A stretch of DNA of 64,000 bases from Sphingobacteriaceae bacterium (GTDB taxonomy: Bacteria > Bacteroidota > Bacteroidia > Sphingobacteriales > Sphingobacteriaceae). The stretch is from NCBI GenBank assembly GCA_029266635.1, contig JAQSWM010000013.1, positions 1 through 64,000 on the forward strand, in the 5' to 3' direction. The notes under the pieces were generated by a model. That model ran no database searches, was not told the origin of the DNA, and saw only the letters and a list, made by a program, of their open reading frames with translations. A program made the translations under genes and the position numbers. Below, piece by piece: positions 1 to 10,493 of this stretch; within the stretch, counting starts at the first letter, position 1, and each line of letters begins with the position of its first letter.

Positions 1-465
1 GTAACTCCTGACAAGGAAGAAGAAGCAAAAGCAGCGGGTGCAGATTACGTAGGGCTGGACGAGTATATTGCCAAAATAGAAGGTGGCTGGACTGACGTTG
101 ATATCATTATTACCATGCCAAGTGTTATGGCTAAAGTAGGTAAGCTGGGCCGTATTTTAGGTCCGCGTAACCTGATGCCTAACCCTAAATCTGGTACTGT
201 AACTACAGACGTAGGCAAAGCAGTAACTGATGTAAAAGGCGGTAAGATCGATTTCAAGGTTGACAAAACCGGTATCATCCATGCTTCTATCGGAAAAGTA
301 TCGTTCGATGCGAATAAGATTTATGAAAATGCATTGGAGATCATCCAGACGCTTTCAAAATTGAAGCCGTCATCAGCAAAGGGAACTTATTTCAAGAGCA
401 TTCACATGTCTTCTACAATGAGCCCTGGAATTGAAATTGAAACTAAATCAGTAGCGGGGATCTAA
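1..465 (+). CDS. rplA: 50S ribosomal protein L1 (3' part)
   Basis: This is the C-terminal part of ribosomal protein L1, a large-subunit protein that binds 23S rRNA at the L1 stalk and in many bacteria represses its own operon. The reading frame is open from base 1, so the start codon lies to the left of the window. The L1 signature [18 protein letters not shown] is present near base 148, followed by the family's conserved end. The stop codon at 463-465 is two bases from the rplJ start, so L1 and L10 are almost certainly cotranscribed and translationally linked. Identity is secure; only the N-terminus is missing. Confidence 0.97.
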   Translation, partial: VTPDKEEEAKAAGADYVGLDEYIAKIEGGWTDVDIIITMPSVMAKVGKLGRILGPRNLMPNPKSGTVTTDVGKAVTDVKGGKIDFKVDKTGIIHASIGKVSFDANKIYENALEIIQTLSKLKPSSAKGTYFKSIHMSSTMSPGIEIETKSVAGI

Positions 466-467
466 TC

Positions 468-986
468 ATGAGAAAAGAAGAAAAACAAGAAATTGTTCAA
501 GCTTTGACTGATCAGATCAGTGCGTACGGTAATTTTTATATTACTGACACATCAGAGCTTACTGTTGCAAAAATCAATACAATTCGCCGCAAATGCTTTG
601 ACAACAACATCACCATGCAGGTGGCTAAGAATACGCTCATCCAAAAAGCTTTAGAAGCTGTTGGCGGTGACTATTCAGAATTATTTGGTGCATTAAAGGG
701 TTCTTCAACTATTATGTTCTCAGAATCAGCAAAAGCTCCGGCTAAGCTGATCAAGGAACTTAGAAAATCAGGTGATAAACCTGTGTTGAAAGCTGCATAC
801 ATTGATTCGGCTGTATTTATTGGCGATAATCAGTTAGACGCGTTAGTTAACCTTAAATCTAAGGAAGAACTTGTTGGCGAAATCATTGGCTTATTGCAAT
901 CGCCTGCTAAGAATGTTATTTCTGCCCTTAAATCTGGCGGAAGCACAATTGCAGGTTTAGTTAAAACATTACAAGAAAGAGGTTAA
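468..986 (+). CDS. rplJ: 50S ribosomal protein L10
   Basis: L10 forms the base of the ribosomal stalk and anchors L7/L12 dimers. The 172-residue product has the usual length and opens with MRKEEKQEIVQALTDQI, followed by the conserved segment in which KNTLIQKALE is typical of the family. The C-terminal part, which binds L7/L12 dimers, ends in a helical region rich in Leu and Lys. The gene starts two bases after rplA and is followed after 59 bases by rplL, the standard stalk-protein order. Because rplA abuts it, there is no room for the separate L10 leader that regulates this operon in enterobacteria. The ATG at 468 is the only sensible start. Confidence 0.97.
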   Translation: MRKEEKQEIVQALTDQISAYGNFYITDTSELTVAKINTIRRKCFDNNITMQVAKNTLIQKALEAVGGDYSELFGALKGSSTIMFSESAKAPAKLIKELRKSGDKPVLKAAYIDSAVFIGDNQLDALVNLKSKEELVGEIIGLLQSPAKNVISALKSGGSTIAGLVKTLQERG

Positions 987-1045
987 TCTGAACACCTTAA
1001 AGTTCAGAATTTAAAACACAACGTAAATTCAAAAATTTAAATAAA

Positions 1046-1429
1046 ATGGCAGATTTAAAAGCGTTTGCTGAGCAGTTAGTAAACTTGACAGTAAAAGAAG
1101 TTAACGAGTTAGCTCAAATCCTTAAAGACGAGTATGGTATTGAACCAGCTGCTGCAGCTGTTGCTGTTGCTGCAGGTCCTGCTGCTGGTGGCGATGCCCC
1201 TGCTGCTGCAGAAGAAAAAACTTCTTTTGATGTTATCTTGAAAGAAGCTGGTGGTTCTAAATTAGCTGTAGTTAAATTAGTAAAAGATCTAACTGGCTTA
1301 GGCTTGAAAGAAGCTAAAGATCTAGTTGACGGCGCACCAAAAGAATTGAAAGCTGGTGTTGCTAAAGATGAAGCTGAATCATTGAAAAAAGCTTTAGAAG
1401 AAGCAGGAGCTGTTGTTGAGATTAAGTAA
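1046..1429 (+). CDS. rplL: 50S ribosomal protein L7/L12
   Basis: L7/L12 is the multicopy stalk protein that recruits translational GTPases. The 127-residue product shows the three expected parts: an N-terminal dimerisation helix ([19 protein letters not shown]), an Ala/Gly/Pro-rich hinge at about residues 35-55, and the conserved C-terminal domain with [20 protein letters not shown]. The hinge is encoded by GCT-rich DNA, which creates a long open frame on the other strand that is not a gene. A hairpin sits between this gene and rpoB and may reduce transcription into the polymerase genes, which are needed in smaller amounts than L12. Confidence 0.98.
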   Translation: MADLKAFAEQLVNLTVKEVNELAQILKDEYGIEPAAAAVAVAAGPAAGGDAPAAAEEKTSFDVILKEAGGSKLAVVKLVKDLTGLGLKEAKDLVDGAPKELKAGVAKDEAESLKKALEEAGAVVEIK

Positions 1430-1455
1430 TCCCACACATACTGATTAGTGGCCTT

Positions 1456-1479
1456 AGACTCCGGTTTTCACCGGGGTCT
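1456..1479 (+). terminator. Hairpin between rplL and rpoB, possible attenuator
   Basis: A 10-bp stem (AGACTCCGGT with ACCGGGGTCT, one G-T wobble) closes a four-base loop. The following bases, ATTGCCATTTG, are only moderately T-rich, so this looks like a partial terminator rather than a full stop. Its position matches the rplL-rpoB attenuator known in enterobacteria, but the function here is inferred from position and shape. Confidence 0.6.
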
Positions 1480-1581
1480 ATTGCCATTTGTATAATACCC
1501 ATTTTTGTTTGACTTACAAATCCCGGCTTTCGGGGCAACAAAGTCCGCAGTTTATTTTTTTAAACTAAATCAATAAATCCC

Positions 1582-4500
1582 TTGGCAAACAAAAAAAATC
1601 AAAGCGAAAGAGTAAACTTTGCAACCAGCAGGCATGTATTAGACTATCCTGACTTTCTGGATGTACAGTTAGAATCTTTCAGAGAGTTTTTTCAATTAGA
1701 AACAACTTCTGATAACCGCCACCAGGAAGGCCTTTTCAAGGTATTTTCTGAAAACTTTCCAATCTCAGACTCTAGAAACATCTTTGTTTTAGAATTCCTG
1801 GATTACTTTGTTGATCCTCCCCGCTATGATATCCGTGAGTGTATTGAGCGTGGATTGACATACAGTGTTCCGCTAAAAGCTAAGCTTCGGTTAAGCTGTA
1901 ATGATGCAGAACATGAAGATTTTGAAACTATCGTTCAGGACGTGTATTTGGGAACTATCCCGTACATGACTCCGAAGGGTACTTTCGTAATTAATGGTGC
2001 AGAGCGTGTAATTGTATCGCAGTTGCACAGGTCTCCAGGTGTGTTCTTCGGCCAAAGCCGCCACACAAACGGAACCAAACTTTACTCTGCGCGTGTAATT
2101 CCTTTCAAAGGATCATGGATTGAGTTTGCTACAGACGTTAACAACGTGATGTACGCTTACATCGACCGTAAGAAGAAATTCCCGGTAACTACTTTATTGC
2201 GTGCAATTGGCTACTCTGATGACAAGGACATTCTTGAGCTTTTCGAATTAGCTGATGAAGTTAAAGTTAGCAAGTCTGGCCTGAAGAAATTCACCGGTCG
2301 TAAACTTGCCGCTAGAGTTCTGAAGAAGTGGGTGGAAGATTTCGTAGATGAGGATACAGGCGAGGTAGTTTCTATTGACCGTAACGAGATAATCCTTGAA
2401 CGTGAAACCGTTCTGGATGACGACCATATCGATATGATAATTGATGCGGGTGTTAAAAGTATCATCTTAACTAAAGAAGATGCTTCAAACAACGCTGATT
2501 ATTCTATCATCTATAATACATTACAAAAAGATACATCAAACTCTGAGAAAGAAGCGGTAGAGCATATTTATCGCCAACTGCGTAACGCTGAACCACCTGA
2601 TGAGGAAACTGCTCGTGGTATCATCGATCGTTTGTTCTTCTCGGATAAAAGATATGATTTGGGAGATGTGGGCAGGTATCGCATCAACCGTAAATTGAAA
2701 TTAAGCACTCCTGACGAGACTAAAGTTTTGACCAAGCAGGATATTATTGCTATTGTGAAGTACCTGATCAAGTTGATCAACTCTAAAGCTGAGGTGGATG
2801 ATATCGATCACTTGTCAAACCGTCGTGTTCGTACAGTAGGCGAGCAACTATATGCTCAGTTTGGTGTTGGTTTAGCCCGGATGGCACGGACAATCCGCGA
2901 GCGGATGAACATCCGTGACAACGAGGTGTTCACACCAACCGACCTGATCAATGCACGGACGCTTTCTTCTGTGATCAACTCGTTCTTCGGGACAAACCAG
3001 TTATCACAGTTCATGGACCAAACCAACCCGCTGGCAGAGATCACGCACAAGCGTCGTCTGTCAGCCCTTGGGCCAGGCGGTCTTTCTCGTGAGCGTGCAG
3101 GTTTCGAGGTTCGTGACGTTCACTACACCCACTACGGAAGGTTGTGTACAATCGAAACTCCGGAAGGGCCGAACATTGGTTTAATTTCTTCTCTTTGCGT
3201 TCACGCGAAGATCAACAACTTAGGCTTCATCGAAACTCCTTATCGTAAGGTTGACAATGGACGTGTAGTAGTTGAAGAGCCGGTAATTTATTTATCAGCT
3301 GAAGATGAAGATGGAAAAACAATAGCTCAGGCAAACGCGGTTTATGATGAAAAAGGAAACTTCGAAACGCCACGTGTAAAAGCACGTTACGAAGGTGACT
3401 TCCCGATCATTGAGCCTGAAAAGCTTGACTTGATGGACATCGCTCCAAACCAGATCACTTCAATTGCAGCGTCGTTGATTCCGTTCTTAGAACATGATGA
3501 TGCTAACCGTGCCCTGATGGGATCTAACATGCAACGCCAGGCAGTGCCTTTGTTGCGCCCTGAAGCGCCGATTGTAGGTACAGGATTAGAGGGCCGTGTT
3601 GCCCGCGACTCTCGTACGCTGATCAACGCAGAAGGCGATGGCGTAGTTGAGTATGTTGATGCAAACGAGATAAAAATCCGCTACGAGCGCAATGATGATG
3701 ATGTTTTAGTTTCATTTGAAGGCGAAGTAAAATCTTACATTCTTACTAAATTCAAAAAGACAAACCAGAGCACTTGTATCAACTTGAAGCCGATTGTTAA
3801 AAAAGGCCAGAAAGTTACTAAAGGACAAGTGCTGTGCGAGGGATATGCAACACAAGATGGCGAGCTGGCTTTAGGCCGGAACCTGAAAGTGGCGTTCATG
3901 CCTTGGCAGGGTTATAACTTTGAGGATGCGATTGTAATATCTGAGCGTGTTACAAGTCAGGATATTTTCACATCGCTTCACATTGAAGAATTTGAACTTG
4001 AAGTACGTGATACAAAACGTGGTGAGGAAGAATTAACACCAGATATTCCGAACGTTTCTGAAGAGGCTACAAAAGACCTTGATGAAAACGGTATTATCCG
4101 TGTTGGTGCAGAGGTTAAAGAAGGCGACATTCTGATAGGTAAGATCACTCCGAAAGGCGAATCTGATCCTTCACCGGAAGAAAAACTTTTACGTGCAATC
4201 TTCGGCGATAAAGCCGGTGACGTAAAAGATGCGTCTTTAAAAACTCCGCCATCTATCCACGGTGTGGTTATCGACACAAAATTGTTCTCACGTGCTAAGA
4301 AGACTACTAAAGCAGAAGAAAAATCTCTGCTTGAGAAGTTAGATGCACGTCATGATAAAGCTGTAAAGCAACTGAAAGATTCATTGCTTGAGAAGCTTTT
4401 CACCATTGTGAATGGCAAAACTTCTCAAGGTGTGTTCAACGTGTACAAAGAGCTGTTAGTTCCAAAGGGTGTTAAATTCACTCAGAAGATACTAGCTGAC

Positions 4501-5391
4501 CTTGAATATGCGAACATCAATCCCACTAAATGGACAACTGATGAAGATAAGAACGAGCTGATTAAATTGACTCTTCACAACTATAACATCAAGCTTAACG
4601 AAGAGCTGGGTGCTTACAAACGTGATAAGTTTGCAATCAGCGTGGGCGATGAGCTTCCATCAGGTATCGTTCAGATGGCTAAGGTTTACATCGCTAAAAA
4701 GCGTAAGCTTAAAGTGGGTGATAAAATGGCTGGACGCCACGGTAACAAAGGTATTGTTGCCCGTATCGTTCGCGATGAGGATATGCCGTTCCTGGAAGAT
4801 GGAACACCGGTTGATATCGTGCTAAACCCACTGGGCGTACCTTCCCGTATGAACCTTGGACAGATTTACGAGACTGTTTTAGGTTGGGCTGGTAAAGAGC
4901 TTGGAATGAAGTTCGCTACTCCTATTTTCGATGGTGCAAGCCATGATGAGGTAGAAGAGTGGGTTGCTAAAGCGGGCGTACCTGCTTCCGGAAGAACATA
5001 TTTGTACAACGGGTTAACAGGCGAGCGCTTCGACCAGCCAACTACAGTAGGTATAATCTACATGCTGAAACTCGGCCACATGGTTGATGATAAGATGCAC
5101 GCACGTTCAATCGGACCATACTCTCTGATTACGCAACAGCCATTGGGTGGTAAAGCCCAGTTCGGTGGCCAGCGTTTTGGTGAGATGGAGGTTTGGGCGC
5201 TGGAAGCATTCGGTGCAGCCAATATCCTGCAAGAGATCCTTACCGTTAAGTCTGATGATGTTGTTGGCCGTGCCAAAACATACGAGGCTATCGTTAAAGG
5301 TGAAAACCTTCCAACACCTTCTGTTCCTGAATCATTCAACGTATTGGTTCATGAATTAAGAGGTTTAGGCTTGGATATAACATTAGATTAA
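1582..5391 (+). CDS. rpoB: DNA-directed RNA polymerase subunit beta
   Basis: RpoB is the second-largest RNA polymerase subunit and forms one side of the active-site cleft; it carries the rifampicin pocket. The 1269-residue product starts at a TTG codon, because no ATG or GTG fits and the sequence directly after it ([17 protein letters not shown]) matches the usual N-terminus of Bacteroidota RpoB. Conserved landmarks are [20 protein letters not shown], the rifampicin region [20 protein letters not shown] with the following [20 protein letters not shown], and [15 protein letters not shown] near residue 1050. The rifampicin-region residues look wild type. It is separated by 88 bases from rpoC and is part of the ribosomal-polymerase operon. 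Confidence 0.98.
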   Translation: MANKKNQSERVNFATSRHVLDYPDFLDVQLESFREFFQLETTSDNRHQEGLFKVFSENFPISDSRNIFVLEFLDYFVDPPRYDIRECIERGLTYSVPLKAKLRLSCNDAEHEDFETIVQDVYLGTIPYMTPKGTFVINGAERVIVSQLHRSPGVFFGQSRHTNGTKLYSARVIPFKGSWIEFATDVNNVMYAYIDRKKKFPVTTLLRAIGYSDDKDILELFELADEVKVSKSGLKKFTGRKLAARVLKKWVEDFVDEDTGEVVSIDRNEIILERETVLDDDHIDMIIDAGVKSIILTKEDASNNADYSIIYNTLQKDTSNSEKEAVEHIYRQLRNAEPPDEETARGIIDRLFFSDKRYDLGDVGRYRINRKLKLSTPDETKVLTKQDIIAIVKYLIKLINSKAEVDDIDHLSNRRVRTVGEQLYAQFGVGLARMARTIRERMNIRDNEVFTPTDLINARTLSSVINSFFGTNQLSQFMDQTNPLAEITHKRRLSALGPGGLSRERAGFEVRDVHYTHYGRLCTIETPEGPNIGLISSLCVHAKINNLGFIETPYRKVDNGRVVVEEPVIYLSAEDEDGKTIAQANAVYDEKGNFETPRVKARYEGDFPIIEPEKLDLMDIAPNQITSIAASLIPFLEHDDANRALMGSNMQRQAVPLLRPEAPIVGTGLEGRVARDSRTLINAEGDGVVEYVDANEIKIRYERNDDDVLVSFEGEVKSYILTKFKKTNQSTCINLKPIVKKGQKVTKGQVLCEGYATQDGELALGRNLKVAFMPWQGYNFEDAIVISERVTSQDIFTSLHIEEFELEVRDTKRGEEELTPDIPNVSEEATKDLDENGIIRVGAEVKEGDILIGKITPKGESDPSPEEKLLRAIFGDKAGDVKDASLKTPPSIHGVVIDTKLFSRAKKTTKAEEKSLLEKLDARHDKAVKQLKDSLLEKLFTIVNGKTSQGVFNVYKELLVPKGVKFTQKILADLEYANINPTKWTTDEDKNELIKLTLHNYNIKLNEELGAYKRDKFAISVGDELPSGIVQMAKVYIAKKRKLKVGDKMAGRHGNKGIVARIVRDEDMPFLEDGTPVDIVLNPLGVPSRMNLGQIYETVLGWAGKELGMKFATPIFDGASHDEVEEWVAKAGVPASGRTYLYNGLTGERFDQPTTVGIIYMLKLGHMVDDKMHARSIGPYSLITQQPLGGKAQFGGQRFGEMEVWALEAFGAANILQEILTVKSDDVVGRAKTYEAIVKGENLPTPSVPESFNVLVHELRGLGLDITLD

Positions 5392-5392
5392 T

Positions 5393-5457
5393 AAAGGTAG
5401 AAGGTATGAGTAAAAGGTCTAAGGCACTGTCCCCAAAACCTTTCACCTCTTACCTTT
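5393..5457. repeat. Imperfect inverted repeat in the rpoB-rpoC spacer
   Basis: The arms AAAGGTA (5393-5399) and TACCTTT (5451-5457) are perfectly complementary, and further AGGT/ACCT and AAAGGT/ACCTTT steps inside allow a longer imperfect hairpin. The spacer is built from repeated AAGGT-like and ACCTT-like words and resembles a decayed short repeat element. No open frame of note is present. Confidence 0.5.
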
Positions 5458-5479
5458 GGCCTTAACCCTTAAAAGAGCT

Positions 5480-8400
5480 ATGTCTTACAAAAAGGATAAT
5501 AAAATCAAAAGTAACTTCACGTCGATTACGATCAGTTTGGCGTCTCCGGAGTCAATCCTGGAACGTTCAAGCGGTGAGGTTTTAAAACCGGAAACCATCA
5601 ACTACCGGACTTACAAGCCCGAGCGTGATGGCTTATTCTGCGAGCGTATTTTCGGGCCTGTAAAGGATTATGAGTGCCATTGCGGTAAGTACAAGCGTAT
5701 CCGTTACAAGGGTATTGTTTGCGACCGTTGCGGGGTTGAGGTGACCGAAAAGAAAGTTCGCCGTGAGCGCATGGGCCACATCAACCTGGTTGTTCCTGTG
5801 GCGCACATCTGGTATTTCCGTTCGTTGCCAAATAAGATCGGTTATTTGTTAGGCTTGCCTACAAAAAAGCTTGACCTTATTATTTACTATGAGCGTTACG
5901 TAGTTGTTCAAGCTGGTATCAAAGAAGCAGATGGAATCAATAAAATGGATTTCCTTACTGAAGAAGAATACCTTGATATCCTGGACACACTGCCAAAAGA
6001 AAATCAATATTTAGACGATAAAGATCCTCAGAAATTCATCGCCAAAATGGGCGCTGATGCTTTGGAGGAATTATTGAAGCGTTTAGATTTAGATACTTTA
6101 TCATACGATTTGCGCCACCAGGCTGCTAACGAAACTTCTCAGCAACGTAAAAACGAAGCTTTGAAACGTTTGCAGGTTGTTGAAGCATTCCGCGGTTCAA
6201 GAGAGCGTATCGTGAATAACCCTGAGTGGATGATCGTTAAGATTGTTCCGGTTATACCGCCAGAATTGCGCCCATTGGTTCCATTGGAAGGTGGTCGTTT
6301 CGCTACTTCCGATTTGAACGACTTATACCGTCGTGTGATCATCCGTAACAATCGTTTGAAGCGTTTGATCGAGATCAAAGCTCCGGAAGTAATCTTACGT
6401 AACGAAAAACGGATGCTTCAGGAAGCTGTGGATTCGTTGTTCGATAACTCACGTAAAGTCAACGCGGTTAAAACCGAAGGTAACCGTGCTTTGAAATCGC
6501 TTTCAGACATCCTGAAAGGAAAGCAAGGACGTTTCCGCCAGAACTTATTGGGTAAACGTGTGGATTATTCAGCACGTTCTGTAATTGTTGTAGGGCCTAA
6601 CTTAAAACTACACGAGTGCGGTTTGCCTAAAGATATGGCTGCTGAGCTCTTCAAACCGTTTATCATCCGCAAGATGATTGAGCGGGGAGTAGTGAAAACG
6701 GTAAAATCTGCGAAGAAAATAGTAGACAGAAAAGATCCGCTTGTTTGGGATATTCTTGAAAACGTGTTGAAAGGTCACCCGGTTCTATTAAACCGTGCAC
6801 CTACGCTACACAGATTAGGTATTCAGTCCTTCCAGCCAAAACTGGTTGAAGGAAAAGCGATCCAGCTTCACCCATTAGTTTGTACTGCATTCAATGCCGA
6901 CTTTGACGGTGACCAGATGGCTGTGCATTTGCCTTTAGGCAACGCCGCAATCCTGGAAGCCCAAATGTTGATGCTTGCTTCTCACAACATCTTAAATCCG
7001 GCTAACGGTACACCAATCACCGTTCCTTCTCAGGACATGGTTCTTGGTTTGTATTACATTACTAAAGGCCGCAAAACAGATGAAAGCAGAGTTGTTAAAG
7101 GCGAAGGCCAGACATTCTATTCTGCTGAAGAAGTTATTATAGCTTACAACGAGAAGATGCTTGATCTTCATGCTTTCATAAAAGTTAAAGCTAATGTGAA
7201 AGAGAAGGATGGCAGCATTGTAAGCAAAATCATTGACACCACTGTAGGACGTGTATTATTCAATCAGCATGTTCCTGTAGAAGTTGGATTCATCAATGAG
7301 CTTTTAACTAAAAAATCGCTTCGTGATATTATCGGCGAGGTTGTTAAACACACAGGTATGGCTCGTGCAGCCCAGTTCCTTGATGATATCAAAGAATTAG
7401 GTTTCCAGATGGCATTCCGTGGTGGTTTATCATTTAACCTTCAGGATCTTAACATACCTGATGCAAAAGTTACTCTGATTGCTTCCGCTACTAAAGAGGT
7501 AGAAGAAGTTATGGGCAACTATAACATGGGTTTCATTACCAACAACGAGCGTTACAATCAGATCATCGATATCTGGACTCGTATCAACAACCGTTTGACA
7601 GCCAACGTAATGGAAATCCTTTCTACGGATAACCAAGGCTTCAACTCGGTTTACATGATGCTTGATTCAGGTGCACGTGGTTCTAAAGAGCAGATTCGTC
7701 AGCTTTGCGGGATGCGTGGTTTGATGGCTAAGCCTCAGAAATCCGGTTCAGGTGGTGAGATTATCGAGAATCCGATCTTATCTAACTTTAAAGAAGGCTT
7801 GTCGGTTCTTGAGTACTTTATCTCTACCCACGGTGCTCGTAAAGGTCTTGCAGATACGGCTTTGAAAACAGCCGATGCTGGTTACCTGACCCGTCGTTTA
7901 CATGACGTTGCCCAGGATATGATCGTTGGTGAAACTGATTGCGGAACACTAAGAGGTATCTATACAACTGCGCTAAAAGATAATGAGGACATTGTAGAGC
8001 CATTGTACGAGCGTATTTTAGGCCGTACTTCTCTTCATGATGTTTATGATCCGTTGACTAACGAATTGTTGGTTTCTGCTGGTCAGGATATTGAAGAAGA
8101 TATCGCTCATAACATTGCAAACTCTCCGCTTGATGGCATCGAAATACGTTCAGTATTGACATGCGAAAGCAAGCGTGGTGTGTGTGCCCTTTGCTACGGA
8201 CGTAACCTAGCGACAGGCAAGCGTGTTCAGGCTGGTGAGGCTGTCGGTGTAATTGCTGCACAATCCATTGGTGAGCCGGGAACACAGTTGACGCTCCGTA
8301 CATTCCACGTGGGTGGTACTGCATCTAACATTGCTGCAGAATCTGTTATCAATGCCCGTTTTGATGGTATCATCGAATTTGAAAACATCAGAACTGTTCA

Positions 8401-9769
8401 GTATAAGACAGATGACGAGGTTGTTGATGTAGTTTTAGGCCGTTCCGGAGAATTCCGCATACTGGAGCCGAACACAAACAAGGTTATTATGACGAATAAT
8501 ATCCCTTACGGTTCATTCCTATATGTTAAAGAAGGCCAGAAGCTTACTAAAGGCGACCGTATCTGTAGCTGGGATCCATATAACGCGGTAATCATTTCTG
8601 AATTCGGTGGTAAAATCGAGTTCGAAGCGGTTATTGAAGGCGTTACATTCCGTGAAGAATCTGATGATCAAACCGGACACAAAGAGAAGGTTATCATTGA
8701 TACACGTGATAAGACAAAGAACCCTGTTATCCGCATCGTTGACAAGAAAGGCGAATTTATCAAGGGATACAACATCCCGGTAGGAGCGCACATTTCAGTT
8801 GACGAAGGCGAGGCTGTACAAACTGGTGCTATCATTGCTAAAATCCCTCGTTCAACAGGTAAAACCCGCGATATTACAGGTGGTCTGCCTCGTGTAACTG
8901 AGTTGTTCGAAGCACGTAACCCATCTAACCCAGCTGTAGTAACTGAGATTGATGGTGTGGTGACTTTAGGCGGTGTTAAGCGTGGTAATCGCGAAATTGC
9001 AATTGAGTCTAAAGACGGACAAATCAAGAAATATTTGGTTCCACTTAGCAAGCACATCCTGGTTCAGGATAATGACTTTGTGAAAGCTGGTATGCCACTT
9101 TCTGATGGTTCTATCTCTCCTGCAGATATTCTTTCGATTAAAGGACCTGCTGCGGTTCAGGAATACCTGGTAAATGGTATTCAAGAAGTTTACCGTTTGC
9201 AAGGTGTGAAGATCAACGATAAGCACTTCGAAACTATCGTTCACCAAATGATGCAGAAAGTCCGCATCGAAGATCCGGGAGATACCCGCTTCTTAGAGAA
9301 CGACGCTGTTGACCGTTGGGACTTTATGTTAGAGAATGATGACATCTACGATAAGAAAGTTGTTGTTGATCCAGGTGATTCTAACACGTTAAAGGCTGGA
9401 CAAATTATCTCTTTACGTAAGTTGAGAGACGAGAATTCTGCTCTGAAACGTAAAGATTTGAAGCTTGCTGAAGTGCGTGATGCAGTTGCTGCAACTTCCA
9501 GCCCAATGCTCCAGGGTATCACCCGTGCATCGTTAGGTACAAAATCGTTTATCTCTGCAGCTTCCTTCCAGGAAACTACTAAGGTATTGAACGAGGCTGC
9601 TATCAGCGGTAAACGCGATAACCTGCTTGGTTTGAAAGAAAACGTAATTGTTGGCCACCTGATTCCTTCGGGAACCGGCTTACGCAGCTACGAGCGTATC
9701 ATTGTTGGTTCTCAGGAAGAATACGACAGATTGCTTGCTTCAAAACAGGAAGAAGAAGTGGAAGCTTAA
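5480..9769 (+). CDS. rpoC: DNA-directed RNA polymerase subunit beta-prime
   Basis: RpoC is the largest RNA polymerase subunit and carries the catalytic magnesium site. The frame is open from a TTG at 5456, but the family N-terminus [20 protein letters not shown] begins at the ATG at 5480, giving 1429 residues. The zinc-binding site ([20 protein letters not shown]), the catalytic loop [13 protein letters not shown], the trigger-loop region and the C-terminal zinc site ([17 protein letters not shown]) are all present. Length and insert pattern suit Bacteroidota. The gene ends just before a strong terminator at 9794. Confidence 0.98.
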   Translation: MSYKKDNKIKSNFTSITISLASPESILERSSGEVLKPETINYRTYKPERDGLFCERIFGPVKDYECHCGKYKRIRYKGIVCDRCGVEVTEKKVRRERMGHINLVVPVAHIWYFRSLPNKIGYLLGLPTKKLDLIIYYERYVVVQAGIKEADGINKMDFLTEEEYLDILDTLPKENQYLDDKDPQKFIAKMGADALEELLKRLDLDTLSYDLRHQAANETSQQRKNEALKRLQVVEAFRGSRERIVNNPEWMIVKIVPVIPPELRPLVPLEGGRFATSDLNDLYRRVIIRNNRLKRLIEIKAPEVILRNEKRMLQEAVDSLFDNSRKVNAVKTEGNRALKSLSDILKGKQGRFRQNLLGKRVDYSARSVIVVGPNLKLHECGLPKDMAAELFKPFIIRKMIERGVVKTVKSAKKIVDRKDPLVWDILENVLKGHPVLLNRAPTLHRLGIQSFQPKLVEGKAIQLHPLVCTAFNADFDGDQMAVHLPLGNAAILEAQMLMLASHNILNPANGTPITVPSQDMVLGLYYITKGRKTDESRVVKGEGQTFYSAEEVIIAYNEKMLDLHAFIKVKANVKEKDGSIVSKIIDTTVGRVLFNQHVPVEVGFINELLTKKSLRDIIGEVVKHTGMARAAQFLDDIKELGFQMAFRGGLSFNLQDLNIPDAKVTLIASATKEVEEVMGNYNMGFITNNERYNQIIDIWTRINNRLTANVMEILSTDNQGFNSVYMMLDSGARGSKEQIRQLCGMRGLMAKPQKSGSGGEIIENPILSNFKEGLSVLEYFISTHGARKGLADTALKTADAGYLTRRLHDVAQDMIVGETDCGTLRGIYTTALKDNEDIVEPLYERILGRTSLHDVYDPLTNELLVSAGQDIEEDIAHNIANSPLDGIEIRSVLTCESKRGVCALCYGRNLATGKRVQAGEAVGVIAAQSIGEPGTQLTLRTFHVGGTASNIAAESVINARFDGIIEFENIRTVQYKTDDEVVDVVLGRSGEFRILEPNTNKVIMTNNIPYGSFLYVKEGQKLTKGDRICSWDPYNAVIISEFGGKIEFEAVIEGVTFREESDDQTGHKEKVIIDTRDKTKNPVIRIVDKKGEFIKGYNIPVGAHISVDEGEAVQTGAIIAKIPRSTGKTRDITGGLPRVTELFEARNPSNPAVVTEIDGVVTLGGVKRGNREIAIESKDGQIKKYLVPLSKHILVQDNDFVKAGMPLSDGSISPADILSIKGPAAVQEYLVNGIQEVYRLQGVKINDKHFETIVHQMMQKVRIEDPGDTRFLENDAVDRWDFMLENDDIYDKKVVVDPGDSNTLKAGQIISLRKLRDENSALKRKDLKLAEVRDAVAATSSPMLQGITRASLGTKSFISAASFQETTKVLNEAAISGKRDNLLGLKENVIVGHLIPSGTGLRSYERIIVGSQEEYDRLLASKQEEEVEA

Positions 9770-9778
9770 GCATAGCTT

Positions 9779-9821
9779 AAACTATATTTTCAAAGTCCTC
9801 TCGTTTACGGGAGGACTTTTT
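9779..9821 (+). repeat. Direct repeat, copy 1 (rpoC terminator unit)
   Basis: This 43-base unit is repeated at 10124-10166 with one mismatch (42 of 43 identical), exactly 345 bases apart. Each copy contains a complete intrinsic terminator with its upstream AAACTATATTTTCAAAG segment. The two copies bracket the small gene at 9860-10114. Confidence 0.9.
9794..9821 (+). terminator. Intrinsic terminator of the rpoC operon
   Basis: AGTCCTCTCG and CGGGAGGACT form a 10-bp stem (one wobble) with a TTTA loop, followed by TTTTT. It lies 24 bases after the rpoC stop and should end the ribosomal-polymerase transcript. Confidence 0.9.
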
Positions 9822-9831
9822 GTTTTGGCTT

Positions 9832-9839
9832 TAAATTTG
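9832..9839 (+). promoter_or_regulatory. Candidate -7 element for the 84-residue gene
   Basis: TAAATTTG matches the Bacteroidota -7 consensus TAnnTTTG and sits 20 bases before the ATG at 9860. No convincing -33 TTG element is seen, since that position falls in the terminator. Confidence 0.4.
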
Positions 9840-9859
9840 TAAATTCGATTATTGTAATT

Positions 9860-10114
9860 ATGAGCGTTTCAGAAATTCAGCTATTTCAAATATTAAAGAA
9901 CAAGCTCGGTGAAAAAGAGGCCGAGGAGCTGGTTTCTTTTGTTAAAACAGAAGTTAAAACCGAGTTTGATAATAGAAGAGAAATACTCGCAACCAAAGAA
10001 GACCTGGCAAATGTAAGAGGTGATTTAATGAGGTCTATTTATATAGTTGGACTGGTTCAGTTTCTTGCAATAGTGGGTTCTGTTTTGGTGATTTTTAATT
10101 TTATGTTGAAGTAG
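9860..10114 (+). CDS. Small coiled-coil, single-pass membrane protein
   Basis: The 84-residue product has a charged helical part (residues 1-55, rich in Glu and Lys, including the ATKEDLANVR segment seen in DUF1640-like proteins) and one membrane helix at about residues 60-82. Such small coiled-coil membrane proteins are common and mostly uncharacterised; no function can be assigned. The gene lies alone between two almost identical terminators, so it is an independent transcription unit inserted between rpoC and the DUF3467 gene, which normally follow one another in this phylum. That placement is a sign of recent insertion or duplication. Start at the only upstream ATG. Confidence 0.8.
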   Translation: MSVSEIQLFQILKNKLGEKEAEELVSFVKTEVKTEFDNRREILATKEDLANVRGDLMRSIYIVGLVQFLAIVGSVLVIFNFMLK

Positions 10115-10123
10115 TCACAACGC

Positions 10124-10166
10124 AAACTATATTTTCAAAGTCCTCTCGTTTACGAGAGGACTTTTT
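10124..10166 (+). repeat. Direct repeat, copy 2 (rpoC terminator unit)
   Basis: Second copy of the 43-base unit at 9779-9821. The only difference is at the stem position where copy 1 has G and this copy has A, which turns a wobble pair into a perfect pair. Confidence 0.9.
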
Positions 10167-10167
10167 T
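10139..10167 (+). terminator. Intrinsic terminator of the 84-residue gene
   Basis: AGTCCTCTCG and CGAGAGGACT form a perfect 10-bp stem with a TTTA loop, followed by six T. It is the duplicate of the rpoC terminator. Confidence 0.9.
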
Positions 10168-10174
10168 ATTTTTG
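10167..10174 (+). promoter_or_regulatory. Candidate -7 element overlapping the terminator T tract
   Basis: TATTTTTG fits TAnnTTTG but ends only four bases before the ATG at 10179. If used, the mRNA would be nearly or fully leaderless. It could also be a chance match in a T-rich terminator tail. Confidence 0.3.
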
Positions 10175-10178
10175 GGAT

Positions 10179-10493
10179 ATGGAAGAGCCAGTAGAGAATC
10201 AACTTAACATAGAGCTGTCGGAAGAAATAGCGGAAGGCATTTATTCTAACCTCGCGATCATCACACACTCCAACACAGAGTTTGTGCTTGATTTTATACG
10301 GGTGATGCCGGGCGTGCCGAAAGCAAGGGTTAAGTCGAGGATTATCCTGACCCCAGAACATGCCAAGCGGTTGATGCAGGCAATGGAAGACAATATTGAG
10401 AAATTCGAGGCTGTAAACGGCCGAATCAAACTGCAGGATGGCTCCGCACCTGGCTTTCCGATGAACTTTGGTGGTCCGACCGCTCAGGCCTGA
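10179..10493 (+). CDS. DUF3467 family protein
   Basis: The 104-residue product belongs to DUF3467, a small conserved family of unknown function. It shows the typical order: an acidic start (ELSEEIAEGIYSNLAIITHS), the segment EFVLDFIRVMPG, and the conserved RIILTPEHAKRL followed by a helix. No signal peptide or membrane segment is seen, so it is likely cytoplasmic. In related bacteria this gene directly follows rpoC, which is why the interposed 84-residue gene stands out. Its last ten bases overlap the end of miaA on the other strand. The ATG at 10179 follows a T-rich terminator tail closely, leaving little room for a leader. Confidence 0.9.
   Translation: MEEPVENQLNIELSEEIAEGIYSNLAIITHSNTEFVLDFIRVMPGVPKARVKSRIILTPEHAKRLMQAMEDNIEKFEAVNGRIKLQDGSAPGFPMNFGGPTAQA

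Noticed and set aside
1114-1437. Open frame opposite rplL
   Set aside because: It arises from the GCT-rich Ala hinge of rplL and shows no family-like sequence.
5456-5479. TTG start for rpoC eight codons upstream
   Set aside because: The family N-terminus begins at the ATG at 5480, and the extra codons fall in the repeat-like spacer.
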